The notes below the pieces were generated by a model. The model worked only from the letters and a program-made list of their open reading frames with translations. It made no database searches and was not told the DNA's origin. Below, piece after piece: positions 47,001 through 57,884 of a stretch of 64,000 nt of DNA (its first letter is position 1; every line of letters starts with the position of its first letter). Made by a program: the position numbers and the translations under genes. This DNA is from Aedes albopictus (lineage: Eukaryota; Arthropoda; Insecta; Diptera; Culicidae), in NCBI RefSeq assembly GCF_035046485.1, contig NC_085138.1, positions 368,841,238-368,905,237 of the forward strand, given 5' to 3'.

Positions 47001-47454
47001 TTGTTCCATTTGATTGATAGTGTAGTCAAATTGATGCGCTTGGTGTTCTTTTCTTTTGTTTTTATTTATGTGATTTTTGGGATTTTTGGTCTTTTCAGTC
47101 GGTAAAATCAGCGACTATTTTACCTCTACATCCGATGGTTTCGGATGTTTCAATCAACCTTTTTCAAGGATTCTAGAATTTAGAAAGAGGGAGAGGGGAG
47201 GGGGGGGGAGGTCAGCGGTGTTGTTTCAAGAATTGTTTCTCATCGACTTTTAACTCTGAGTGTAGAATTAGCATTTAAGTTAAAATACACAGTACTAAAA
47301 ACTATTAAAAAAACTTTTAACTCTACCCTACTACTACTACCAATTTTAGGAGCTCTGTTCCGTTGTTAAGAAGACTAATAATAATTCTAGACTTCTAATA
47401 ATACATAATTCTAACTAAGTTCTAAACTCTACCAATAAAATTTATCAATTCAAT
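47001..47454. other. Non-coding spacer
   Basis: AT-rich, with a short poly-G tract at about 47190-47215. No gene is seen. Confidence 0.4.
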
Positions 47455-48060
47455 GTCTCTGAAGACCCCTTCCCATGAAAACGCATTCGTAACGATTTTG
47501 TCAAAGTCTCCATGAAACTCCCTTGGGCCCTAAATGAAGCACCTGAGAACATCCGGAACCCACGAAAATGCCTGCGTAACGCCTCTGGATCCCGTCGAAA
47601 ATGCTCTGAAGCTTCCTGAAATGCCTCTGAAATCCCCCCAAAACCCTCTGGGATCCCGTGTAACACACCTGAGATCCTCCGAAACTCTTGAAAACGCCTG
47701 CGTAACGCCTCTGAATCTCGCAGACAATGCTCTGAAACATCCTGAATTGCCTTAAAGATCCCCCTGAAATCCCCTCGGACCCAACCCACCTCAGACCTTC
47801 GAAACCTTCGAAACCTCTTCCGTAAAGCTTTGGTAACGCCTTTTAATCCCACCGAAAATGATCTGAAACGTTTTAGAAGTTTAAATTAAACTGCTCTGAG
47901 ACTTCCTGAAATACCTCTGAAATCCCCTTAAGACCCACTCGGACCTCATGTCACGCACGTTATTTCCTCGGAAACCCCTGAAAACGTACCCATAACGCCT
48001 CCAAAACCCGTCCAAAATCCTCTGAAACTCCCTGCAATGCTTTCGAATACCCCCTCAAAT
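47455..48060. repeat. Degenerate ~128-bp minisatellite
   Basis: The phrase TAACGCCTCTG and its variants recurs at about 47573, 47700, 47831 and 47988, giving spacings of roughly 127-157 bp. Between them come GAAAATGCTCTGAAAC, TTCCTGAAATGCCTCTGAAA and TCCCCC in constant order. The 135-codon minus frame across it is a by-product. Its wording is loosely like the large satellite at 6.8-20.3 kb, but I cannot show relatedness. Confidence 0.65.
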
Positions 48061-48667
48061 CCCCTGTGGTGTACAGTTCCACACTCTGCGAAGGGTCTGC
48101 AAATCATCCTCCACTTGATCGACCCACCTAGCTTGCTGCGCACCACGTCTTCTTGTACCGATCGGATTGCTCTCGGAAACCATTTTCATCGGGTCGCTAT
48201 CCGACATCCTACGTGACACAATTTTCTCGGTGTGAACGATGGTAGCGTCTCTCAGCATCTGATGCTGCTCGTTATTCATTCGCCTTTCGTCTTCCATCTG
48301 CACTCCGCCGTAGATGGTACGAAACACCATTCGTTCGAAAAATCCAAAAGGCGCGTTGGTCCTCTGCACACATAGTTCATGTTTCGTGCCCATAGTGGAC
48401 CGTCGTTTTTAGATCTAGTTAACTTCGTGTGTCGTGTTCGATCGTAGAGTTCCGCGGAGTTCAAAGTAAGCTTGATTTACTGCCACAATGCGTCTCTGAA
48501 TTTCTCTGCTGCTGTCGTTGTCGGCGGTCACCAGTGAGCCCAAGTACACGAATTCAGCAACTGCCTCGATCTCATCACTGTCGATAGAAATTCGGGGTGG
48601 CGAGCGCGGTGAGTCCTCACTGGAGCCCTTTTCCATCATGTGCTTTGTCTTCGGCACATTAATGACT
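48061..48667 (-). pseudogene. RTE-type LINE copy 1, 3' part of ORF2 (degraded)
   Basis: Overlapping minus-strand frames give VPKTKHMMEKG, EAVAEFVYLGSLVTADND, REIQRRI, NEQHQMLRDATIV and GTRRRGAQQARWVDQVEDDL. These match the post-RT region of the better preserved copy at 57928-58524 (EEFVYLGSLLTADNN, GTRRRGAQRARWADHVERDL). Several frameshifts and stops separate the pieces. It continues at 51507 across an inserted element: the two halves abut at the codons before and after the AKTKYM-like motif. Confidence 0.82.
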
Positions 48668-48974
48668 TACCTCGATAGTACGTATCCTCGATAGTGCGTA
48701 CCCTCGATAGTACGTACATTTTGCCTCGATAGTACGTACACCAAAATTTAGTTAAATTTTAATCTACAGAAATGAGTTCGAATCATTAGTAACCGTATAA
48801 TAGAGACTCCGATACTATGAATTTGTGATTGCAGACTCCTATAACACGGATTTTCATAAAACAGATTTGAAATGTAGCGAAATGAAAGGTATGAACCAAT
48901 ACGTTTGATGTAATGATTGCAGTATTCTTCGCTTTGCAGAGATATTTTCTGCCAGTCATAATATCTGGCATCAT

Positions 48975-49042
48975 CATTCTGGCGTTACATCCCAACTGGC
49001 GAGGACTGCTTCTCAGCTTAGTTGGTCTATAAGCATACGTAT
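48975..49042 (-). mobile_element. SINE 3' fragment (Feilai-like)
   Basis: CTGGCGTTACATCCCAACTG followed by ACTGCTTCTCAGCTTAGT parallels the 3' third of the SINE at 26258-26536 (TGGCGTAACGTCCTCACTGG, CTGCTTTTCAGTCTAGT). The tRNA-like head is missing. Confidence 0.55.
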
Positions 49043-49299
49043 ACGTTGTAATAAAATAAAAAGGCACATGATAGTTCTATTTTGTGTGGTAATAAAAAAG
49101 CCATATTCCTCGGCGAAGAATGCTCTCCAAAACATGAATCAAACCCATCAAGTTACTTATCCAAACCATTGATTTTAGTTCACTTACTTGTTATTTTTTT
49201 CGTTTTCCAACAATTAACGTTTTTTTTTGGTATACGTATAAAATATTTGACAGTTTTCCATGAGTTTGGAAATTTAAATAAACTACTTTGAGTAGCGTA

Positions 49300-50724
49300 G
49301 GGCATCGCAAGCCGCGGTTACTAAGGAATTTTTTTTTTCTGAGATTCTGAGGTTCCGTCGGAGTTCCGTCAAAAGCTCCTGCCAGGATTGTTCCAGGAAG
49401 TTCCTCGAGATTCTTCCTGACATTGTTGGATTTCTATAGAAATTAATTCCGAGATTCCTTTAGCATTACTCCTTCTTGGATTACCTTAGTCATTTTTTCC
49501 TGAAACTCTTCCAGGTATTCCTTCCGTGGTTTCCCCACAAGCTTATTCCAGAATCCCTCTAGGATTTATGTGGTTCTTCAGGAAGCTATAGCTAAGTTGC
49601 TTTTTCCTGTGTTTATTCAAGTAAATCCTACAGGAACTACATGAGGATTTCCATACACAAAATACTCTAAAAAAATCATAATAAACTCCATGAGGATTTC
49701 CATTACAAACATCTAAAAAAATCCAGAAGAGTCTGTCGGAATTCCTGACGGAGCTCTTGGTAGAAACCAAAAAAGAGTCCCTAGATGATTCCTGGATAGA
49801 GTTCTCGAAGAATTCCCGGAATCAGTTCTGAAAGATTTCCTAGAAGAAGCTCTTAGAGGAATCTCGGAAGAAGTTCCTGAAAAGTAATTACTGACAGTCA
49901 CATAGAAGAAATTCCCGGAGGAATCCCGGAAGGAATTTCCGAAAGAATCCTCGAAAAATCCCAGAAAGATTACCTGGTGAAATTATTGTAGGAATCCCAG
50001 AAGGAATATTGTGGATTGAGCACCAAATTGGTGTCGGAAATAACTTCATTGACTTCCGCTGCCTTCCTTATGCGTTAAACATAACGTCGGAAGTAGTACG
50101 CTATACAGCGTACTATCTGATGCTCTATTCAGCGCACTACTTCCGACGTTATGTTTAATGCACAGGAAAAGCAGCGGAAGTCATTGCAGTTACTTCCGAC
50201 ACCAATTTGGTGCTAAATCCACAATACTTGAATCAGAAGTAGCTTCCGAAAAAAACCGGAAGAAGTTCCTGGAGGGATCTCGGAGAAGCTTTAAGAGGAA
50301 TACTGAATGAAGTTCTTGTCAGGGATCTTGTAGGATTTTTGGAAGGGTTTCAGAAGGAATTCCTGAATAATTCACAGAACATACTTCGGGAAGAATCTCG
50401 GATGAAATTCCAGGAATAAATCCTTACGGATTGTTGCAAGTTGTTTTTGAAGGAATATCGGTAAAAATTTCTGATACAATTTCCGAAAGAACTCCTAAAG
50501 AAATTCTGGATAAAGTTGCTAGAATTTCTAGGATTACCATCTGGAAGCCCAAAAAAATAAATCTAGAGACATCCTGAAAGAAACTATTCGGAGAATCTCG
50601 GATGGAGGAGACTTCTTGAGAAATTCTGGAAGAAATCTCTTGAAGTCCGAAACGTAAACAAGAAGGCCACAAAGCGTCAGAAACTTAGAAAAAAAATCTT
50701 TAGCGACCGCGGCTTGCATTGCCC
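49300..50724. mobile_element. 1,425-bp TIR element filled with TTCC-type repeats
   Basis: The ends are GGGCATCGCAAGCCGCGGT on the left and, reverse-complemented, GGGCAATGCAAGCCGCGGT on the right, flanked by TA (49298-49299, 50725-50726). The interior consists of TTCC-type degenerate repeat in opposite polarities on the two sides of a nested 216-bp MITE. No coding sequence. Confidence 0.8.
50009..50224. mobile_element. 216-bp palindromic TA-flanked MITE (innermost nest)
   Basis: The ends are TTGTGGATTGAGCACCAAAT on the left and, reverse-complemented, TTGTGGATTTAGCACCAAAT on the right, flanked by TA (50007-50008, 50225-50226). Arms extend almost to the centre through GGTGTCGGAA, ACTTCCGCTGC, AACATAACGTCGGAAGTAGT and GTAC/GCG. 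Confidence 0.88.
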
Positions 50725-50769
50725 TATAGGCTGTACTAATTCAATTGTTTCTGGGTGATTACTTCAAGT

Positions 50770-51060
50770 TTCAAGTTTCTTTCAGTTCCTCTAGGTGTTG
50801 GTTACAGAGATTTCTCCAGAGATTCTTTCCGAAACTTCACCAAGAATTTCTTCTGTAATATTTCAGGACTTCCAGGATTTTTTTCCAGACTACCTGCAGG
50901 ATTTTCATTCCGGGATTTCTCCATGAATTCATTCCAAGATTCCTCCAGAAATTCATTCCGAGATTCCTACAGGAATTCTTTCTAAGATTCATCAAGTAAG
51001 TTTTCCTTGAATTCCTCCAAGATCTCCGGGATACTTCTAGGAATCTCTTCTCGTAAAAAA
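50770..51060. repeat. TTCC-type degenerate repeat
   Basis: Iterations of GAGATTCCTCCAGAAATTCATTCC. It lies inside the 2,835-bp element, outside the 1,425-bp one. Confidence 0.6.
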
Positions 51061-51506
51061 CTTAAACTCTTGGAGGAGTCCTTGTTTAGAAGATTTTTAA
51101 AATATCACGGCAATTTATATTGCAGGAGAAAATACATCTAGAATGTTTTTATAACAAGATATAACTGATCTAGACCGATTTAATTATATCTAGACCAGTT
51201 TGGATGGTTCACAAAGATAACTCAAATAAAATCAATATAAGTTCCCAGAGACGAGATGCCTCTACGAAGCATCCCCAGAGCACAAGAAGATTTTTCCAAT
51301 AAAGATAGGATCCCAAACAAGCAAAATTACGTAATTAATAAACGGACCCTTAGGCCACATGTATTTTTTTGGCAATCCTGACGTTCTAGAAATAACATTC
51401 TTTGTTTTTAAAATAAAATTTGAAATTAAAATCTGTGATTCGATAGTACGTACGTTTCGATAGTACGTACACTAAGCGAAGCGGTGGTGTACGTACTATC
51501 GAGGTA

Positions 51507-53580
51507 TGCCTGTAATACGAGTCATTTGACTTCACTCTTTAGTCGGATGTACGTTCCTGCCATCGTCTCAAATTTGTGAGCTATAATATCAATATCATCA
51601 GCGAAACCAAGCAGGACAACGGGCTTCGTGAAAATCGTTCCATCCGTGTTTATCCCCGCTCTCCTTATTACACCCTTCAAAGCAATGTTCTACAGCAAGC
51701 ACGAAAGACCATCACCTTGCCGTAACCCTCAGTGAGATTCGATGGGACTCGAGAGTATCCTGATACTCGAAATACACACATCATTCGATCCATCGTCGCC
51801 TTGATAAATCATAACAGTTTATCCGGGAATCCGTAGTCGTGCATAATCTGTCATTGCTGGTCTCGATCGATTGTATCATACGCCGATTTGAAATCGATGA
51901 ACAAGTGATGTGTGGGCACGTTGTAATCGCGGCATTTCTGCAACACCTGGCGAATGGCAAATATCTGATTCGTTGTAGCGCGTTCACCCATAAATCCAGC
52001 CTGATATTGCCCCACGAACTCTCTCTTGCAATCGCTGAAAGACAGCGGCATAAGAGTTGAGAGAGTATCTTGTAGGCAGCGCTCAGTAGTGTGATCGCGC
52101 GATAGTTCCCGCAATCCAACTTGTCGCCCTTTTTGTAGATGGGACACACGATACCTTCCATCCATTCCTAAGGTATTAATTCCTCCACCTAAATCCTGGT
52201 AATGACCCAGTGTAGTGCTCTCACCAGTTCTTCTCCACCGTATTGTAGAAGCTCGCTTGGTAGTTGATCCGCTCCAGCGGCTTTGCTGTTTTCAACCCGC
52301 CAACTTCCTCTTCAACCTTTCAGAGTTAAGGGGCTGGAAATCTTTCGTCCTGCGCATGGACTCCTAGATCTGTTACCACGCACCTGCGGTGCTTGCTACG
52401 TCATCATTAAAGTGGTCATCGTAATACTGCTGCCACCTCTCGACCACCTCACGCTCGCTCGTGAGAATATTCCCGTGATTGTCTCGGCAGATGTCGGCTT
52501 GTGGCACAAAGCCTCTGCGCGAGTGGTTCAGCTTCTCGTAGAACTTCCGTATGTCCTTAGCATGGTACAGCTCTTCCATCGCTTCGCGATCTCGTTCTTC
52601 CTACTGGCGCTTCTTCATCCGGAAGACTGAGTTCTGCCTGATCCACGCCTGTCTATAACGTGCCTCATTCGCTCTCGTACGGTGTTACAGCATTCTCGCC
52701 CATGCTGCATTCTTCTCGTTTTTCAACTGTTCACATTCGCCGTCGTACCAGTCGTTTCTGTGATTCGGAGTCGCGAAGCCTTGTGCTGCAGCCGAGGTAC
52801 TACCTAAGGCGGATCGGATGTCCCTCCAGCCATCTTCAAGTGTAGCTGCGCCAAGCTGCTCTTCCGTTGGTAGAGCCACTGCTAGCTGCTGCGCGTAGTC
52901 TTGAGCCATTTCTACGTTGCGCAGCTGCTCGATGTTGAGCCGCGGCGTTCGACTTTCACGCGTGGTGATAACTGTCGAAAGTTCTGAGCGCATGCATACA
53001 GCTTCTAAGTAGTGATCCGAATCTATATTCGCACTGCGGTATGTGCGGACATTGCATTGGTTATATCCGAGAAGAATTTACCGTCGATTACAACGTGGTT
53101 GATTTGGTTTTCTGTTTGATGGTCGGGTGATCTCCAGGTGGCTTTGTGGATATATTTTCGTGGGAAAAAGGTGCTTCGGACTAGCATACCACGGGACGTT
53201 GCAAAGCTTACGCATCGCTGGCCGTTATCATTTGATACGGCATGCAGACTGTTTCGTCTGATTACTGGTCTGTACATTTTGTCCCTTCCTACCTGCGCGT
53301 TCATGTCGCCGACAACGATTTTCACGTCACGCGGCGAGCAACCATCGTATGTTTACTCTAACTGCGCGTAGAACGCTGCTTTCTCGTCATCAGGTCTCCC
53401 TTCGTTTGGGCAGTGCACTTCGATGATGCTGTAGTTGAAGAAACGGCCCTTAACTCTGAACATGTACATCTTTGCGTTGATTGGCTGCCACTCGATCACA
53501 CGCTGTCGCATCTTGACCAACACTAAAAATCCTGTCCCCAGTACATTGGTGATGCCGCAGCTTTAGTAGAAGGTAGCCCG
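51507..53580 (-). pseudogene. RTE-type LINE copy 1: endonuclease and reverse transcriptase (degraded)
   Basis: Pieces run 5' to 3' on the minus strand. Endonuclease: VKGRFFNYSIIEVHCPNEG, KIVVGDMNAQVGR, RSTFFPRKYIHKATWRSPDH and ENQINHVVIDGKF, which are parts of the APE-like fold. A linker follows (RNDWYDGECEQLKNEKNAAW, EELYHAKDIRKFYEKLNHSR), then [56 protein letters not shown] and the catalytic FADDIDIIAH near 51600. At least five frameshifts or stops break it. A 2,835-bp element separates it from its 3' part at 48061-48667. It is dead, and older than copy 2 by its number of lesions. Confidence 0.85.
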
Positions 53581-53589
53581 ATTTTCTAC

Positions 53590-54405
53590 ACTTTTTTCGA
53601 TGTCGAAGTTCAGGGTTTTAACAACTTTTTAAAAATAAGATGCACCCTTATGCACAGGGTCCTGCCGGGCAAAAATTTAAATTATTTGTTTTTAATTCCT
53701 TTTATTTTTGTACTTAATTTTATAATATTGATCATGTTCATACTATTCACACACATTCATTGTATCAATACAAATGAGCATACCATTTTTATTTTTCATT
53801 ACTAAGAAGCTACAAGGTCCCGAATGGCATTCACATTGATTTCTCTAGTCCTTTTGGTGTGTCCTTTTCGGCAATAGCAGAAGTTCAAACGATTCTTTGT
53901 TCTCGAGGGGGGAATGGTAATGCAAGATGCTTTTTCAGTTGTTGTGGTATCATTCCACACTGGCAAGCGGGCGATAAGAATGGAAGGCATTACCCCCACT
54001 TAAAATGCAACCCAGAGTACCCCACCCTTATGGCACACAGAAAAGTAATGGACCAATGCTAATGGTTTGTTGGTTGGTTGGGAAATTTTGCGGGCGTATA
54101 GCGACGACGGTGGGTCACCTTTTGGGTTTTATTTCGTTTGGCTTTTTCGCGGTCGGCCCTCTTTTACGACGGTAAATGCGGGGTGATATTATCATTAGGC
54201 GGGCGAAAGAAAGAATTATAATGCTGGAAATTGTGGGTCTGGTTTTGGTTGACTTGGACCTTTTCTTCCACTTTTGTTTCGCAGTATAATGAAACTGTAA
54301 TAAAAGGGAGAACTTTTTAAGACCATCTTTTTTGCCAAAGAGTACACATAACGTAAATATTAGCATTTTAATCATCAGAGTTTTAAAGACGCTTTAAAGT
54401 CTTAA
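53590..54405. other. Non-coding stretch
   Basis: AT-rich at first, then a GC-balanced part at 53800-54290 with short frames and no domain. No repeat is assigned. Confidence 0.4.
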
Positions 54406-55587
54406 CCCGGGTAGAGGCTAATGGCAAACAAAGGACAAAATAATAACTGGTTTTGCCATCATATCTCGTTTTGCCATTCTTCTATTATTATGAAAAACTT
54501 AAAATGACAAATCAATAGCAAAATATACAATCATAGCAAATCTTGTCATTGATATGTTATTCATGAATAATGCTAAATAACACATCAATAACAAAAATTA
54601 CTATCATGGTAAAACTTAGCAATTGCAATTAAGCACCTTTTATAATGAATTGTATAAAATATCAAAACAATTACATAATATACATTCCTAGCTAAATTTG
54701 CCATTATTTTGGTATTGTGAGAAATTATTTATAAACATTAGGCCCCATAACATATTTTACTCTAAATATACCATTAACTATTATATTGTATATTTCAAGC
54801 ATAACTTTTCAATTCGACGTATCTCGCAAAAGTAAACAAATCCGGATTCTCAGCTGTGTGTTTGATTCGCAATGGATTTTATTTGATGCACATCAATTTA
54901 TGTTAATATAGGACTCAAACAATTAAAGAGTATAATTTGTAAAACGACGTATCTATCTACCCTAACAACCCTACGCTGCGTTCCTAAATAGAAGAAGCCA
55001 GTGTAGATCGCGGGACAACGGTGGCTACGTTCATCAAAGTGAATTTGATTTTTAAGTTCGTTTCGTTTTGGGTTTTAAATTTCCACAAAATAACACTGGT
55101 TTTACATTGATTGATGAACTTAAATTTTATTGAAGAGAAAAAAAGAAATAGCTCATTTTACCTTTCTTCTGCTACTTTGAAATAATAACTGAATCAACCA
55201 TTATTTTAAAATTGAATTTGAACAACTAAACCTACCATTATTTTGAACGCCACATGAACAGCTAAATTTGTTCTTATTCTGTTATCAATAACTTAAGAAT
55301 GTCATATTTTGTTATTCACCGATAACAGTTAATTTGGGTCTTATTTTGTTATCAATATCTCAATAATAACTTATTTTGTTCTTCAATTTTATCCGCATGC
55401 TTTGCCATTACTTTGTTATTACAATGGCAAAATAAGTTATTTTTAAGTTTTTCTGCTACCAAAATTTTGTTATTATTTTTGTAATTTTAACTCTTATTTC
55501 AAACAAACAAATAACAGATTTTGCCATTCAATTATTCTGTTTTAATGGTGAAATTTGCCATTCTTTTGCCATTAAGCTCTACCCGGG
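54406..55587. mobile_element. 1,182-bp TIR element rich in TTGCCATT and TTATTTTGTTAT
   Basis: The ends are CCCGGGTAGAGGCTAATGGC on the left and, reverse-complemented, CCCGGGTAGAGCTTAATGGC on the right. TTGCCATT/AATGGCAA and TTATTTTGTTAT/ATAACAAAATAA words recur throughout. I cannot settle the target duplication (flanks AGTCTTAA and AAGTAGCG). Non-coding. Confidence 0.75.
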
Positions 55588-56627
55588 AAGTAGCGTTTAA
55601 GTTCAATTGAGAAAAAAATGAAGGAAAAATCAAACTAGATCTTTTGAAGTTTACATGACGTGAACATTTTTCGGATATCTTTCTTATGAATTAAAACGTA
55701 AAATAGTGTTGCATTTTTTATTAAAATTAAATTATAATGAGAAGTAGAGCACTAAGTCAAATCTTCATTTAATTTCACAAATACATTCATATAAGTGATC
55801 ATCCGAAGACGATTATAATATTTTACGTACAATATATAGTGATGAGAAGATCATTCCGTCTTCGACATTTTCTAATGAAGATTGATTAGTAATACAATTG
55901 AATTTCTCGCGTACAAGCTGCAGTTTCCTCTTGTTTCAATCTGTACGAACAACTCTATATGTATAAACGTTTTTAATAACGGGGTTTCTCCTTTTTAAAA
56001 TTTGAGACATTACTTCAGGACCTGTCTTTAATAATTGAAGAAATATGTACACTTGATTCAATCTAACATAAGTCCTAACTTATTCAACTAATCCTAAGTT
56101 TACCTATTGCACTCTTACCAATTATGTACGATGAATGAGAAATCGTTTTTTTTGCCGAATCTTAGAACAAAAAACTAAATTCAACTAATTTTCTTAACAA
56201 TTTTAATTGGTTTCCATTAGTTTTTATTTAATAAACCTAGATCATTGTAAAATCAATGTTTTCTTTATTCACTGGGACTAATTTGCAGCCGTTTGCTCCT
56301 GATATGGATAAGATTTAATTTCTCCGTTCGTTGAAGCCTAACAATTCACATAAATATGTCAAGTCTTTTGAACTTTTCGTGAAAAATATATCGACCAAAT
56401 TTTGGTAAACCAATACCAAACTATGACAATAATGACTGAAGTTCAGTATTCATTTATCAAAGTCCATTGAAGTTTTTCGAAAGTTTTCAAAACTTAATCG
56501 ATGTCTGCATTCACTCTTTTGAGCTTTTTGAGTTATGCCCTCGCCCGAAGCAGATAGAAGCAATGTTAGCGGAGATTAGGGACGCCTCCTAGACGCTATG
56601 TTCGGCACTGTAGCGCAGCGGTGTAGG
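55588..56627 (-). other. AT-rich stretch, probably Sox 3' UTR and downstream DNA
   Basis: It follows the Sox stop codon on the minus strand. AATAAA-type signals occur on the minus strand near 56226-56232, so a 3' UTR of about 400 nt is plausible. There is no other gene or repeat I can name. Confidence 0.4.
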
Positions 56628-57039
56628 TCAGATGACGTTACTCGAAGGTATGGGCGAGGGGGGTGCAATTGGGGACGGTGGGGACGATTTGGAGGGTTTG
56701 ATGTAGGCCAGCGGATGCGGCGAGTGCGGAGGAACGCTGTACGGGGGAACCATCGTGGAGAGTATGTGGGAGCCGTAGAGATTCCAGAATGCTTTCTGGT
56801 GCAGATCGTACGCGAAGTGGTAGGAGGGGAAGATGCCCGGTGGGATGGTGATGGGTGTGGCGAGAGGGGAGGGGTTGTAAGGTGATTTGCTTTGCGGTGA
56901 ATGTGATCGGAGGGGTTCCTTGGAGCTAGCCGGTGTGGATGTGCTGGCTGCATTGGCAGGTGTGGGGGATTTAACCAAGGTTTTGGGCTTCCTCCGGGGG
57001 CGGTATTTGTAGTCCGGGTGTTCCTTCATGTGTAGGGCC
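56628..57039 (-). CDS. SoxB-group HMG-box transcription factor, last coding exon
   Basis: The exon encodes the end of the HMG box, ALHMKEHPDYKYRPRRKPKT, which is the near-invariant basic C-terminal tail of SoxB proteins (DNA binding and nuclear localisation). A ~115-residue tail rich in Pro/Ser follows, with an aromatic patch (IFPSYHFAYDLHQKAFWNLY), and the frame ends at TGA (56628). The exon begins one base into an Arg codon (phase 2) after a good acceptor. The rest of the HMG box, including the MNAFMVWSR region, is not in the window, so the preceding intron exceeds 6.9 kb. SoxB genes regulate neural and embryonic patterning in insects. I cannot say whether this is Sox21a, Sox21b, Dichaete or SoxNeuro; PKTLVK does not settle it. 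The exon is intact and its GC content exceeds that of its surroundings. Confidence 0.88.
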
Positions 57040-57062
57040 CTGGAATTAAAAAAGAAAAATCA
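57040..57062 (-). promoter_or_regulatory. Splice acceptor of the Sox exon
   Basis: On the minus strand a pyrimidine-rich tract (TTTTTCTTTTTTAATTCCAG) ends in AG at 57041-57040, directly before the first exonic base. It restores the reading frame RALHMKEHP with an Arg codon split across the intron. Confidence 0.85.
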
Positions 57063-57130
57063 TTTAATGGCATTTTATTTGCTGGTTCAAAATCATAAAC
57101 TAAATAAAAATGTAGTGCTAATACATGTAC

Positions 57131-57790
57131 TCCCGATCAAAAGTTTGGGCCCATATCTTCGCCAATTCGCGTCCGAATTCAAACCCTAGGACTTGAGATA
57201 ATAATAAAGAAACTTTGAACACGACTTAGATTATTTTTTTTTAATATTTACATGTAAGCTTAGGTTAAGCTGCAATTTTTTTTCCTATAAAAGTAACTTT
57301 AACTTACGGCAGTGTTGCCAAACTTTAAGATGAGAGCGATAATATAACAACCTATAATAATTTTCATTTATAAAAATGCAATGTAAAGTTAAGACATTTC
57401 ACCACTTATCATAAAATAAATCAATTTAATGTTAAGGTTTAGTATATAAGTTTTGAAACCTGTTTATGGTTCAATGTCTATGCCGTAACTACCATTTATT
57501 ATGTTTGAAATAATCCCAAAAGAATTATAATTAAATGAAAAATGACTAAAACATCAATAAATCATTTTACATGATCTTGTACCGACTTTTCGAGCCTTCT
57601 TAGCAGAATACCCTCTTCAAATGAGTTGATGAGACTGAGGAGGAAGATTACAAGTGATAGTCATAATATGCGTAACTGTCAAAAGATAAGCAAATTAGGG
57701 CAGAAATCAAAGGTACAAAACTGGTTACACTCATTCGAAAATTTTTCCATGTTCTACTAAAGTGATCCCAAACTTTTGGGCGATGGCGAT
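57131..57790. mobile_element. Tc1/mariner-like relic
   Basis: The left end TACTCCCGATCAAAAGTTTGGG and a right end that reads CGCCCAAAAGTTTGGGATCAC in reverse complement resemble Tc1-type terminal repeats. The interior is AT-rich without transposase. It lies in the Sox intron. The outer boundaries are approximate. Confidence 0.55.
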
Positions 57791-57884
57791 GACATCAAGA
57801 GTTAATTTAGGTAACTTAATAACTTTTTTCTAGATTTTCTAGCTAAGTTCGGTGTAAAGCAGTTGAAAGCCAATAGAAATTAGT

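Larger units (their letters stand above)
48670..51504. mobile_element. 2,835-bp TIR element with iterated CGATAGTACGTA ends
   Basis: The ends are CCTCGATAGTACGTA on the left and TACGTACTATCGAGG on the right, with TA at 48668-48669 and 51505-51506. CGATAG(T/C)..GTAC is repeated four times at the left end and three times at the right, in both orientations. The element splits an RTE LINE. It has no recognisable transposase. Inside are a SINE fragment, AT-rich spacer and a 1,425-bp TIR element. Confidence 0.8.

Noticed and set aside
56576..56953. 125-codon minus-strand frame overlapping the Sox exon
   Set aside because: Pro/Arg/Ser-rich shadow in another phase; the Sox frame has the HMG-box motif and the acceptor.
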